DNA from: Clostridia bacterium
Lineage (GTDB): Bacteria; Bacillota; Clostridia; Oscillospirales; Acutalibacteraceae
Direction of reading: 5' to 3'
NCBI GenBank assembly: GCA_017434855.1
Contig: JAFRUA010000019.1
Span: 1 to 62,907 of the forward strand
DNA: 62,907 nt
Below, in pieces: positions 51,694 through 59,505 of this stretch. Under the pieces are notes generated by a model. It was not told the DNA's origin and did no database searches. It saw only the letters and a program-made list of their open reading frames with translations. How positions within the stretch are numbered: position 1 is the first letter of the stretch; each line of letters starts with the position of its first letter. The translations under genes were made by a program, and so were the position numbers.

Positions 51694-53328
51694 ATGCACA
51701 TGCGTCCGAGATCACAAATCGAATCCTTCACCCTCTCTGCGGCGGGCATCGACGCGTGCGCCGCGTGGATGGATGCCGTACTGCCCGGCGCCGGGCCGGA
51801 TCGCAAAAGCTGCCTGCGTGTGCGCCTGCTGGCAGAGGAGCTTTTGCTGCGGATGCAGGAGCATCTGGGGGAGCAGACGCCGGTCACTGCGGCGCTGGAC
51901 GCGCGGGTCGGGCGTGCGGTGCTGCGCCTGGAAATGGAAGGGCCGGCATTCAACCCGCTGAGTGAAACGGCCGAAGCGCTCGGCGAGTGGAACAGCTCGC
52001 TGCTGACGGCCATCGGTCTGCGCCCGCGCTACAGCTTTGCCGGCGGAAAAAACACGCTGCGTCTGTCGGTACCGCAAAAGCAAATGGCGCCCGTGATAAA
52101 GATGCTGCTGTGCTTTGCCATCGGGGTCGCGGCCGGGGTACTGGGCCTGTGGCTGCTGCCGCAGACGGTGCGCGAGGTCTATTGCGCCGCGGCGCTGCAG
52201 GGGGCGTTTGAGCTCTGGACCCGTGTGCTCAACGCGGCGTCGGCGCCCATCATCTTTCTGATGACGCTGACCACCATGCTCAACGCGGGCGCCATCACGC
52301 GCCAGGGCGGCAGCAGCGTGGGGGTTGTCGGCCGCTATCTGGTGTTTACGCTTTTGATGATTGTTGCCGCGCTGGTGGGCGTCTGGCCCGTTCTTTCGGG
52401 CGGGCAGGGCGGCACGGTGCTGGAGGATTCCTGGCAGCAGGCGCTGTCCGGCCTGGTCCCCGGCAACATTGTGGAGCCGTTTTTGGATTCCGATACGCCG
52501 CAGTTGCTGCTGCTGGCTTTTCCGTTGGGCGCGGCGCTGATCGCCGCCGGCGACCATGCCAAACTGCTGCGCCGCGGGGTACGCGAAATCAACATGGTCG
52601 GCACCCTGATCGCCGGTTGGCTCAGCAATCTGATCCCGTTTGTGGCGGGGCTGTTCCTGTGTCTGGAAATCTGGAACCGCCGCGTGCGCATCCTGCTTGA
52701 AATGTGGAAACCGCTGGCGCTGTCGTTCGGCGCTGCCGCGCTGCTGATGCTTCTGGCGGTTCTGTGGTTTGCGCTGCGGATGAAGGTGGGCGTGCTGCCG
52801 GTGCTGCAAAAACTCAGCGCGCCGTTTTTGACGGCGCTGCGCGGGGCGGCGCTGGATGAGACGATGGAAACCGCCGCCCGGACCTGCACCCGCCGGCTTG
52901 GTGTTGACAGCAATTACGCCGGCGTCAGTCTGCCGCAGGGCATGGTGCTGTATATGCCCGTCAGCGCGATCGGCACGCTGATCTTTACCATGTACCTGCT
53001 GAACGTTTTTCAGATCCGTCTGGGTCTGGCGTGGCAGATCCTCACCGTTTTGCTGGTGGAGGTGCTGTTTGTGGCGACGCCGCCGGTGCCGGGGGCAAAC
53101 CTGCTGGCGTTTTCCGCATTGTTTTCATGGATCGGCATTCCCAAAGAGGCGATCCTTGACGCCATGATTTTTGACATCATTTTCGGCTTTTTTGCATCGG
53201 CTGCAAATTTGACGCTGCTGCAGATGGAGATCACGCAGCAGGCCGGGCGGCTGGGGTTGCTGAACCCGGACATTCTGCGCCGTCCCGTGCAGCGTACAAA
53301 GGCAAAAGGAGGGGCCGGCCGTGCCTGA
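51694..53328 (+). CDS. Dicarboxylate/amino acid:cation symporter with N-terminal ATPase-like domain
   Basis: 544 residues. Residues about 130-530 form an SLC1/DAACS (GltP/DctA-type) transporter with about eight membrane helices and re-entrant loops. Family features are PIIFLMTLTTML (HP1 region), SNYAGVSLPQGMVLYMP and the HP2-like TPPVPGANLLAFSALFSWIG. The first 130 residues are extra and soluble, with RLLAEELLLRMQEHL recalling the N-box helix of histidine-kinase-like ATPases (RsbW type), though no complete ATP-binding motif set is present. It probably imports an acidic amino acid or dicarboxylate with Na+ or H+, perhaps gated by the added domain. Overlaps the next gene by 8 bases. Confidence 0.82.
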   Translation: MHMRPRSQIESFTLSAAGIDACAAWMDAVLPGAGPDRKSCLRVRLLAEELLLRMQEHLGEQTPVTAALDARVGRAVLRLEMEGPAFNPLSETAEALGEWNSSLLTAIGLRPRYSFAGGKNTLRLSVPQKQMAPVIKMLLCFAIGVAAGVLGLWLLPQTVREVYCAAALQGAFELWTRVLNAASAPIIFLMTLTTMLNAGAITRQGGSSVGVVGRYLVFTLLMIVAALVGVWPVLSGGQGGTVLEDSWQQALSGLVPGNIVEPFLDSDTPQLLLLAFPLGAALIAAGDHAKLLRRGVREINMVGTLIAGWLSNLIPFVAGLFLCLEIWNRRVRILLEMWKPLALSFGAAALLMLLAVLWFALRMKVGVLPVLQKLSAPFLTALRGAALDETMETAARTCTRRLGVDSNYAGVSLPQGMVLYMPVSAIGTLIFTMYLLNVFQIRLGLAWQILTVLLVEVLFVATPPVPGANLLAFSALFSWIGIPKEAILDAMIFDIIFGFFASAANLTLLQMEITQQAGRLGLLNPDILRRPVQRTKAKGGAGRA

Positions 53329-53920
53329 TTGGTTTGCAAAAAAATACCGCGTTGATACCGGCAAAGATAAGGCGGCATTCCGCGGCGCGAAGGACCGTTA
53401 TCGCGCCGGCGCAAAGGTGACGCTGACCTACGGCCTGATCGCGACTGATACCGAGTACACATTTTTGCTGGACGGGCAGCGCATCCTTCCCGATTATGAC
53501 GACCGGAAGGGATTCATTCTGCGCTTCACCATGCCGGCGCACAATGTACAGCTTTCCGTGCAGTCGCGCAACATAACGGTTTGCCAGCCGCCGGAGCACG
53601 AAACGCCGCAGCCGGCCGATACGCTGACCTTTCATTCCTTTGACGGCGGCGGACCGCGGTTCACCGTGACGGCGGCGGACCCCGCGCTGCTGTCGTGGAC
53701 CTGCAAACGCGCCTATGGCAAACCGTGCTTTCGGCGCGGGAACGGCGCCGGGTACGATGTGATCTACACCTTCAAAGGGAACGCCCCCGGAAAAACGCGG
53801 GTGACGGTGTCTGCCCGGTCGCCGATCGCAGAAAATTTCGAGGCAGTCTATGCCGCCGAAGTGGATGCCGACCTGCGCGTGTCGCTGACGCTGCTGAAAC
53901 GGACCGATATTCAGAAATAA
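53321..53920 (+). CDS. Two-domain beta-rich protein of unknown function
   Basis: 199 residues. The start is GTG 53321 after AAAGGAGGGG, inside the end of the transporter gene. Residues about 30-85 end in the InlB-like phrase ILRFTMPAHNVQLSV. Residues about 105-195 resemble an Ig-like or chagasin-type inhibitor fold (ALLSWTCKRAYG, VIYTFKGNAPGKTRVTVSAR), but the similarity is weak. No signal peptide is visible, so it is predicted to be cytoplasmic or to stay with the transporter. Its role is not known. Confidence 0.6.
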   Translation: MPDWFAKKYRVDTGKDKAAFRGAKDRYRAGAKVTLTYGLIATDTEYTFLLDGQRILPDYDDRKGFILRFTMPAHNVQLSVQSRNITVCQPPEHETPQPADTLTFHSFDGGGPRFTVTAADPALLSWTCKRAYGKPCFRRGNGAGYDVIYTFKGNAPGKTRVTVSARSPIAENFEAVYAAEVDADLRVSLTLLKRTDIQK

Positions 53921-53958
53921 AAGAGGGTATGGGCGCAGCCCATCCAAAGAAAGCAATA

Positions 53959-53994
53959 AAAGCAGGGCGCGGAGTTTTCTCTGCGTCCTGCTTT
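53959..53994. terminator. Hairpin between convergent genes
   Basis: A 15-bp stem (53959-53973 with 53980-53994, two G-T pairs) and a 6-base loop, flanked by T-rich or A-rich sequence on both sides. It separates the beta-rich protein gene from the PPC-domain gene. Confidence 0.7.
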
Positions 53995-54048
53995 CGATTG
54001 ATCTGTTTCTGTTTTTCTTTTTGCTCTTTGCGAAATGCAGCAGTCCCG

Positions 54049-54486
54049 CTAGTGCAGCTTCCAGAAGCCCATGCCTGTCTCCGGGTCAAAGGTGCGCCCG
54101 ATCGCCCCGCCCTGCACCGGGCGCAGCTCGATCTCTGCCGTATAGCGCACCGTGGTGCTTTTTAAGTGTCCGCCGGCCACGCGGTGCCCGCTGTCGTCCT
54201 TCCAGGTGAACAGCGCGTGGGTGTGAAAAAAGCGTTCGCCGCTGTCGTCGCTGATGACATTGCCGGTCAGCGAGACCAGCTCCAGCGCCCCGGTGATTCG
54301 CTCGGTCTCAAACGCGCCCTGCGCCGGCAAAAAGGTCTGCAGCGCGGCGTCGCTGCACCCGCCGATGCCGCAAAACACCGCGCTTTGAATGTGCTCCTTC
54401 TGACAGACGCCGCGCAGGGAAGCGACGATCTCATCGCCGCGGTCCATGCGGATGTAATAGGTGTCGCCGAATTTGTTATAGTCCAT
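54049..54486 (-). CDS. PPC-domain (DUF296) protein
   Basis: 145 residues forming a single PPC/PCC domain, named for plant AHL proteins and archaeal/bacterial conserved proteins. Features are RMDRGDEIVASLRGVC, VFCGIGGCSDAAL, LVSLTGNVI, FHTHALFTW and AGGHLKSTTV, where the His residues (HTHA, GGH) are the usual metal or ligand positions. Bacterial members form trimers of unknown function. AAAAGGAGAC precedes the ATG. It lies 48 bases after the phosphoesterase gene and is likely co-transcribed with it. Confidence 0.88.
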   Translation of the reverse strand: MDYNKFGDTYYIRMDRGDEIVASLRGVCQKEHIQSAVFCGIGGCSDAALQTFLPAQGAFETERITGALELVSLTGNVISDDSGERFFHTHALFTWKDDSGHRVAGGHLKSTTVRYTAEIELRPVQGGAIGRTFDPETGMGFWKLH

Positions 54487-54534
54487 AAGTCAGTCTCCTT
54501 TTCGGGTACGGGTCGACTGGTCGTGTCGGGGTCG

Positions 54535-55716
54535 TCAGAACCGGTAAATCATATTGGTCACAGCGTTCCAGAAGCGCAGAGAAACATCCGCGAACGCTTT
54601 CCAGACTTTGACAATGAAAAGCTCCGCGCGCGAAACGGCGCCCACCGAAATGAGCCGGGAGCCTTCTTTTTCCGCAAGGTCACAAGCCAGAAGGACTTTG
54701 CTTTCATACGCTCCGTCCTCGTGCAGGGTGATGACCCGCGGGCCCCAGTTGATCTTTCTTAAAAGGATATGCGGCTTCACGCTTGGGGTGTTGACGATAT
54801 CGACGCCGTCGATCTCTACGGTGAAACTGTTGTAATGATCGTGCCCGCAAAAGATTGCCCGCACATCCCCGTTTGCGCTCATGGCGTCGAGCTCGCCGTG
54901 ATTATAATAGCCCGGACAGGGATGCTCGAAAATATATCCGTCCCTGATGTTGGAAAGATTGGGGATCGGCGTCAAATCGTATGTCTTTCCGTCATACTCC
55001 ATCACGCCGATGTTGAAATTGTAGTTGGCGGCAGGAAAGAGCTTGTCATAGATTTCCTGCACGATGATATGCTGAAACACGATGGAAGGGACATACGCGC
55101 CGCCGTTTTCGGCTTTCAGCGCTTCCGCCTTTGCCTGATACCACGCAATCTGGTCGGCGTGAACCGAATCATAGCCCTTGCCCTCGACGGAGTCTCCGGA
55201 GTCAAAGAAATAGATATTATATGCCACGCGGCTGCCGTCATTGGAATCGACGGGGATGCTGCAGGTGCCGCAGCCAAAGAGGGCGGGATCCTCATCCACG
55301 CCGATGAAGTATTTGCCGCCGTATGCTTTATAGAAGGCAAACATTTCGTCAATTGTGTAATTGTGCATATAATCGTGATTGCCGAAGGTGATCACAAAAG
55401 GCATTTCGGCAGTCACAAAGATGTCGCAGATTTCTTTGATCGCTGCGGGCTGATCTTCCGGCGACGCTTCGGAAAGATCGCCGCCCAGCACCACAAGGTC
55501 GGGGTCAGTTTCCGCAAGGGATTCAAGCACCAGCTGCCTGTGAACGGCAGGCAGCGGATAGTCGCAGTGCCAGTCCGTAAGATGCAGAATGGTGAAGGTG
55601 CCGTTTTCATCGAATGACAGGCGCATGCCCGCGCTTTGTGCAGCGGCGGCCGGCTGTATGGCGGCAACCATCAGAAAAATCAGGAGCACGCAGACGGTCT
55701 TTTTCAAAGCTTTCAT
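54535..55716 (-). CDS. Secreted calcineurin-like metallophosphoesterase
   Basis: 393 residues. The signal peptide is about residues 1-26 (ends AAAAQ). The metal-binding motifs are LHLTDWHCD (DxH), VVLGGDLSE (GD), TFGNHDYMH (GNHD), the His in IVFQHIIVQE, and CGHDHYNS (GHxH). The domain resembles PhoD-like/Icc phosphodiesterases. The last 25 residues are an amphipathic helix (KVWKAFADVSLRFWNAVTNM) ending MIYRF. It probably hydrolyses extracellular phosphodiesters or nucleotides. ATG 55716 is set by GAGGTG and the signal peptide; a GTG/ATG start 6 codons upstream is less likely. Confidence 0.87.
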   Translation of the reverse strand: MKALKKTVCVLLIFLMVAAIQPAAAAQSAGMRLSFDENGTFTILHLTDWHCDYPLPAVHRQLVLESLAETDPDLVVLGGDLSEASPEDQPAAIKEICDIFVTAEMPFVITFGNHDYMHNYTIDEMFAFYKAYGGKYFIGVDEDPALFGCGTCSIPVDSNDGSRVAYNIYFFDSGDSVEGKGYDSVHADQIAWYQAKAEALKAENGGAYVPSIVFQHIIVQEIYDKLFPAANYNFNIGVMEYDGKTYDLTPIPNLSNIRDGYIFEHPCPGYYNHGELDAMSANGDVRAIFCGHDHYNSFTVEIDGVDIVNTPSVKPHILLRKINWGPRVITLHEDGAYESKVLLACDLAEKEGSRLISVGAVSRAELFIVKVWKAFADVSLRFWNAVTNMIYRF

Positions 55717-55897
55717 TTCAAACACCTCGTCCAATTCAGAGTTACACCTACCATGATAGCAATAAAATATGAATAATTCTACCTGAAACGTCAGGGTGTC
55801 GCAATTTCTGCAGTGCGAACCGCGCGGTCAATCCGTTCCCCGTTGATCCGTCTGATTATTCTTTCCGTTGTTTTTCTACATACGGCCGGAACGGCTG

Positions 55898-56098
55898 CTA
55901 TTTGTCTCCCAGAATCATATCCAGCATCGCGGCCTCCTCGACCCACGACGGGTCATAATCTTCTCCCTGCAGCGTGCTGCCGCAGCGCGGGCACCGGGCG
56001 TCGTTTTTTGAGATCTCCTGCCCGCAGGCCGAGCATTCGTATGTGTCGGCGGAAAACAGATGGGTATGGCGGATGCGGTGCGCCTGTGTGCCGAACAT
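55898..56098 (-). CDS. Small zinc-ribbon protein
   Basis: 66 residues with two Cys pairs (CSACGQE and CPRCGST), a one-domain zinc ribbon. The C-terminus is acidic. The family and role are unknown; such proteins often bind nucleic acids or act as assembly factors. ATG 56098 follows GAGGTG by 6 bases; the GTG at 56107 overlaps that site and is rejected. The 181 bases upstream of the phosphoesterase gene start and the 238 bases downstream to the radical SAM gene contain no other gene. Confidence 0.7.
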   Translation of the reverse strand: MFGTQAHRIRHTHLFSADTYECSACGQEISKNDARCPRCGSTLQGEDYDPSWVEEAAMLDMILGDK

Positions 56099-56257
56099 GC
56101 CTGTCACCTCGCTTTGCGTTTTTTCGCTTCCATTATATCACCGCGGTCCCGCAATTGCAAGCGAAAGGGCCCTGCAAACGCCGGCTTTTTGGAGTTTGCG
56201 GAAAATATAATTTTCTGAAAAAGAATCTCACCGCGCGGCAAATCTCATGCGCCGCGA

Positions 56258-56286
56258 TTGACAAACCGCCGCATCTGTGCTATAAT
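56258..56286 (+). promoter_or_regulatory. Consensus promoter of the radical SAM-peptide unit
   Basis: TTGACA (56258-56263), 17-bp spacer, TATAAT (56281-56286), about 45 bases before the radical SAM ATG at 56337. Confidence 0.85.
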
Positions 56287-56336
56287 ACTTTCAGAGAAAT
56301 ATCCGCACGGCTGCAGCAGGAAAGGGGGCGGTTCCG

Positions 56337-57923
56337 ATGCAGGAGCCTTACAAGCTGTACACTTTGCTGATCGAGATCACCCAAAAGTGCAACGCCGCCT
56401 GCGATCAGTGCGGCAGCCGGTGCGACATCCACAGCGAAGAACGGCTGACCAAGGACCAGATCCTGTCCGCGCTGCTGGACATCAAGGGCCACCTCGGCAC
56501 CGACGTGATGCTCAACATCACCGGCGGCGAACCGCTGCTGCGGCACGATCTGTTTGAGATCATGACCGAGGCGACCGCCATGGGCTTTGACTGGGGCATG
56601 GTGACCAACGGCTCGCTGATCACCGACGACGTGATCGAAAAAATGAAACAAAGCGGGATGAAGACCGTCACCGTCAGTGTGGACGGTCTGCAGCAGACGC
56701 ATGATTCCCTGCGCCACCTGCCCGGCTGCTGGAACAAGATCATGGCCGCGCTCAAAAAGCTGAAGCAGGCCGACTTTCTGGATCACCTGCAGGTGACCTT
56801 CACGGCCAACCGCCGCAACGTCTATGAGTTTGAGGACCTGTACCGCATCCTGCATCCCATCGGCCTCGATTCCATCCGCGTCAGCTTCATGGACCCCATC
56901 GGCCGTGCGCTGGACAACACCGACCTGCTTTTGACGCGCGAAGAGATGCTGTACTTCACCGGCCTGGTCAACCGTATCAACCGCCGGCCGCGCCACACCA
57001 AAATTCTTTGGGGCTGCCCGCATTTTCTCGGCGATCTGCTTGACAACCGGCGCTTTTATTGCTTTGCCGGCATCCACACGGCCTCCATCCTGTTCAACGG
57101 CGACATCTTTGTCTGCCCCAATGTGGAGCACCGCAGGGAATTCATTCAGGGCAATATCCTGACCGACAGCTTCAGCAAGGTCTGGACCGAGGGCTTTGCC
57201 GTGTTCCGCAGCCGGGCGCTGCCCGAAAAGTGCCGCGACTGCAAATACAACACCCGCTGCAAAGGCGATTCCCTGCACACGATGGACTTTGACGCCGGCA
57301 CGCCGCGCTTCTGCTTTCGCGACGATCTGGAAGCGCCCGGCGCCGACCGGTATAAGAACGCGTTGTTTGCCCGGTACCCCGACCTGTCGTTTTATGAGAT
57401 CTCCGGCGCCGACGCCGACGCGCGCGAGGTTCTGATCGAGCCGGACGCCTATCTGTCGATCAAGCAGTACTTTCATCTGGGCCGCCGGCACCCGCAGTCG
57501 ATGTTTGAGCAGCAGATGGCCCTGGTCGGGTTCACAGACGGCAAGCTGCGCGTGGTGCGCTATGTGATCCCCTGCGACGGGGCGCTGCGCGCCGAAGACA
57601 ACGCGATCTTCAGCCCCCGCATCCTGCGCACCGTGAAGCAGGAGCTTGCCATTATCAACGAAAACTATGCGCAAAGCGATGACCGCGGCCTGTGCGGCAG
57701 CGCGTGCAGCGGCAGCGCCCCGATGAAGTTTCTGGGCTTCATCCACAGTCACCCCACCCAGCCGGAGCTGCAATACAGCACGGGCGACGACGCCATCCAC
57801 CTGCGGATGCTGCGGCGATTCGGCGACTATGTGGGCGTGCTTGTCCACCCGGAAAGCGGCGCGATGGGCGCCTATGCCGGCGAGAATCTGCGCCAGGCAA
57901 AGCTGATCGTTCCGGACCTTTGA
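56337..57923 (+). CDS. Radical SAM-SPASM enzyme fused to a JAMM/MPN peptidase-like domain
   Basis: 528 residues. Residues 1-210 are a radical SAM domain with the 4Fe-4S motif C18-x3-C22-x2-C25 (CNAACDQC) and NITGGEPLLR. Residues about 225-330 are a SPASM domain with Cys at 227, 242, 260, 299, 302, 308 and 326 (GDIFVCPN, CRDCKYNTRC), which binds auxiliary clusters in RiPP maturases. From about residue 375 the protein has a JAMM-like fold: Glu391 in FEQQMALVGF, H470-x-H472 in FIHSHPTQ, Ser481 and Asp484 (HxH-x8-S-x2-D, one residue longer than the AMSH/RadC spacing). It lies 51 bases before two small paralogous peptide genes. I infer modification plus leader cleavage by one polypeptide. Confidence 0.88.
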   Translation: MQEPYKLYTLLIEITQKCNAACDQCGSRCDIHSEERLTKDQILSALLDIKGHLGTDVMLNITGGEPLLRHDLFEIMTEATAMGFDWGMVTNGSLITDDVIEKMKQSGMKTVTVSVDGLQQTHDSLRHLPGCWNKIMAALKKLKQADFLDHLQVTFTANRRNVYEFEDLYRILHPIGLDSIRVSFMDPIGRALDNTDLLLTREEMLYFTGLVNRINRRPRHTKILWGCPHFLGDLLDNRRFYCFAGIHTASILFNGDIFVCPNVEHRREFIQGNILTDSFSKVWTEGFAVFRSRALPEKCRDCKYNTRCKGDSLHTMDFDAGTPRFCFRDDLEAPGADRYKNALFARYPDLSFYEISGADADAREVLIEPDAYLSIKQYFHLGRRHPQSMFEQQMALVGFTDGKLRVVRYVIPCDGALRAEDNAIFSPRILRTVKQELAIINENYAQSDDRGLCGSACSGSAPMKFLGFIHSHPTQPELQYSTGDDAIHLRMLRRFGDYVGVLVHPESGAMGAYAGENLRQAKLIVPDL

Positions 57924-57974
57924 TCCGGTATCCATAGAACTGATTCCAATCCATCACAAAGGAGGTCCACTGTT

Positions 57975-58190
57975 ATGCGTTCGTTTTTCGCACTTCTTCT
58001 GTCCCGGCTGAAAAAGCTCTTTGCGTTCATCCTTCGCAAGAACGAGCCCACGCCGGCCGACGGCGATCCCGGCGACGATTTCTTCATCGATCGGCCGATC
58101 AATGACGACGATGTGTACGTTTGCTATTACGGCTGTCCCAACAGCAAAAAAGCGCAGAAGCTGCAGCTGAGCAGAAAGCTTTATCGCTGA
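57975..58190 (+). CDS. Candidate RiPP precursor peptide 1
   Basis: 71 residues. The N-terminal half is a basic amphipathic helix (LLSRLKKLFAFILRK), then a Pro/Asp/Gly-rich hinge. The C-terminal third, DRPINDDDVYVCYYGCPNS then QKLQLSRKLYR, is nearly identical to the next gene's product. Two Cys and adjacent Tyr residues are possible crosslink sites. There is no N-terminal signal peptide cleavage site, and no similarity I recognise to known RiPP families. AAAGGAGG precedes ATG 57975. It directly follows the radical SAM gene. Confidence 0.68.
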   Translation: MRSFFALLLSRLKKLFAFILRKNEPTPADGDPGDDFFIDRPINDDDVYVCYYGCPNSKKAQKLQLSRKLYR

Positions 58191-58209
58191 CCGAAGGGGG
58201 TTGTTTGTC

Positions 58210-58401
58210 ATGCGTACCGCGATTCTGCGGTTTTTGTCCCGGCTGAAACGGCTGCTCTATACCGTCCTTCACAAGCGGCCCGCCGACGACCCGGATTTTG
58301 ACCGGCCGATCAACGGCGACGACGTCTTTGTGGATTATTACGGCTGCCCCAACAGCAACCGTACGCAGAAGCTTCAGCTTGGCAGAAACCGTTACAGATG
58401 A
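58210..58401 (+). CDS. Candidate RiPP precursor peptide 2
   Basis: 63 residues and a paralogue of the preceding peptide. Shared segments are LSRLK in the N-terminal helix and DRPIN-x-DDV-x-V-x-YYGCPNS, x3, QKLQL-x-R-x2-YR at the C-terminus. It has one Cys where peptide 1 has two (DYYGC instead of CYYGC), and a shorter hinge. Conservation concentrates in the C-terminal part, as for a core peptide, and less in the middle. ATG 58210 is preferred to TTG 58201; AAGGGGG lies upstream. A terminator follows 8 bases after the stop. Confidence 0.67.
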   Translation: MRTAILRFLSRLKRLLYTVLHKRPADDPDFDRPINGDDVFVDYYGCPNSNRTQKLQLGRNRYR

Positions 58402-58408
58402 ACAGCAG

Positions 58409-58441
58409 ACCGCCGTATCATGGGTGTGGTGCGGCGGTTTT
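58409..58441 (+). terminator. Terminator of the radical SAM-peptide unit
   Basis: ACCGCCG (58409-58415) / CGGCGGT (58432-58438) followed by TTT, 8 bases after the second peptide's stop. It separates the unit from the glycerophosphodiesterase gene. Confidence 0.7.
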
Positions 58442-58478
58442 GGCTGTGTCAAAAAGCGTATTCACGGGAGGACTTTTG

Positions 58479-59321
58479 ATGAACTTAAACAACACACGGC
58501 AGCCGATGCGTTTTGCGCACACGGGCGTCACGCAATATGCGCCCGAAAACACGCTGGAGGCTTATCAAAAAGCCGCTGCGCTGGGCTGCGAGGGGATCGA
58601 ACTGGACATCAACATCAGCGGCGACGGCGAGATCATCTGTATCCATAACAAGGATTTGGGCCACATGACCTTTGGTCAAAACACCGGCGTGCTCAAAGAG
58701 ATGACCGCCGCGCAGATCAAACAGGTTGACATTCCCTTTCGCGGCGCGTTTTTGCCGCCGCAGCCCCCGGTCCCATGGACCGAGCATTCGGGCGGGCTGC
58801 GCGTTCCCGCGGCGGCGGACGATCCGGAGCGCCGCGTGACGCACCTGATCACCTTTTCGGAATTTGACGCGTGGCTGTCCACGGTTCCTTATGACCTGAC
58901 CGTGGAGGTCGAATTCAAAGACGTCGGCCTGTGCCCCCGCATGGACGAGATCCTTGCCGCGTCCAAAAATGCGGGGCGCTATATTTTCTTTTCCGGCGAT
59001 TGGGACGTGCTGGAAGAGATGCAGGCGCACTACCGGGCCAAGGGCAAGCCCGCGGGGCTGCGCCTGGGTGCAAACATCCGCTTCATCAATGAACAGACGA
59101 TGGACTTTGTCCGCCGGTCCGACCTGTATGAGGTCGGGCTCAACAACGAGGCGTTCACCAAAGCGGACGTCGATCTGCTGGCGTCGCTCGGCGTCAGGGT
59201 TTTTTCCAACCTCGGCGACTATCGGGAATGGTGGGCCAGACTTGCGCCGCTGGGCGTCACCGGCTTTAAAACGAATTATCCCGAGGCGTACACCGCCTGG
59301 CTGCAAAGTCAGAAAAGCTGA
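58479..59321 (+). CDS. Glycerophosphodiester phosphodiesterase family protein
   Basis: 280 residues, GDPD TIM-barrel. The N-terminal signature is RFAHTGVTQYAPENTLEAYQ, where the usual HRG is HTG (Arg to Thr), followed by GIELDINISGDGEIICIHN with the Glu/Asp metal ligands and His. The C-terminus has VFSNLGDYREWW and GVTGFKTNYPEAY. The Arg replacement removes a residue that binds phosphate in GDPDs, so activity could be altered. It normally releases glycerol-3-phosphate from glycerophosphodiesters. ATG 58479 follows GGGAGGAC. Confidence 0.88.
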   Translation: MNLNNTRQPMRFAHTGVTQYAPENTLEAYQKAAALGCEGIELDINISGDGEIICIHNKDLGHMTFGQNTGVLKEMTAAQIKQVDIPFRGAFLPPQPPVPWTEHSGGLRVPAAADDPERRVTHLITFSEFDAWLSTVPYDLTVEVEFKDVGLCPRMDEILAASKNAGRYIFFSGDWDVLEEMQAHYRAKGKPAGLRLGANIRFINEQTMDFVRRSDLYEVGLNNEAFTKADVDLLASLGVRVFSNLGDYREWWARLAPLGVTGFKTNYPEAYTAWLQSQKS

Positions 59322-59335
59322 GTGTGCGTCGGCTG

Positions 59336-59359
59336 CCGCAGCGCAAAGCTGCGGTTTTT
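59336..59359 (+). terminator. Terminator of the glycerophosphodiesterase-like gene
   Basis: A perfect 7-bp stem CCGCAGC / GCTGCGG with a 5-base loop, then five T residues. Confidence 0.85.
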
Positions 59360-59437
59360 CTTTTGGGCTGCACCGGCAAGTTTCACAAAAGGAAAGGGCT
59401 GTTTGTGATTTTTATATGAATCTTTGATAAAAACCCT

Positions 59438-59466
59438 TGTATTTTTTGGCTGGATTCTTTATAATG
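59438..59466 (+). promoter_or_regulatory. Promoter of the phosphoesterase-transporter-kinase operon
   Basis: TTGTAT (59438-59443), 17-bp spacer, TATAAT (59461-59466), 40 bases before the ATG. Confidence 0.78.
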
Positions 59467-59505
59467 AAAACGGTATTTTCATACAGACAGAGGAGGGAGA
59501 GCCCC

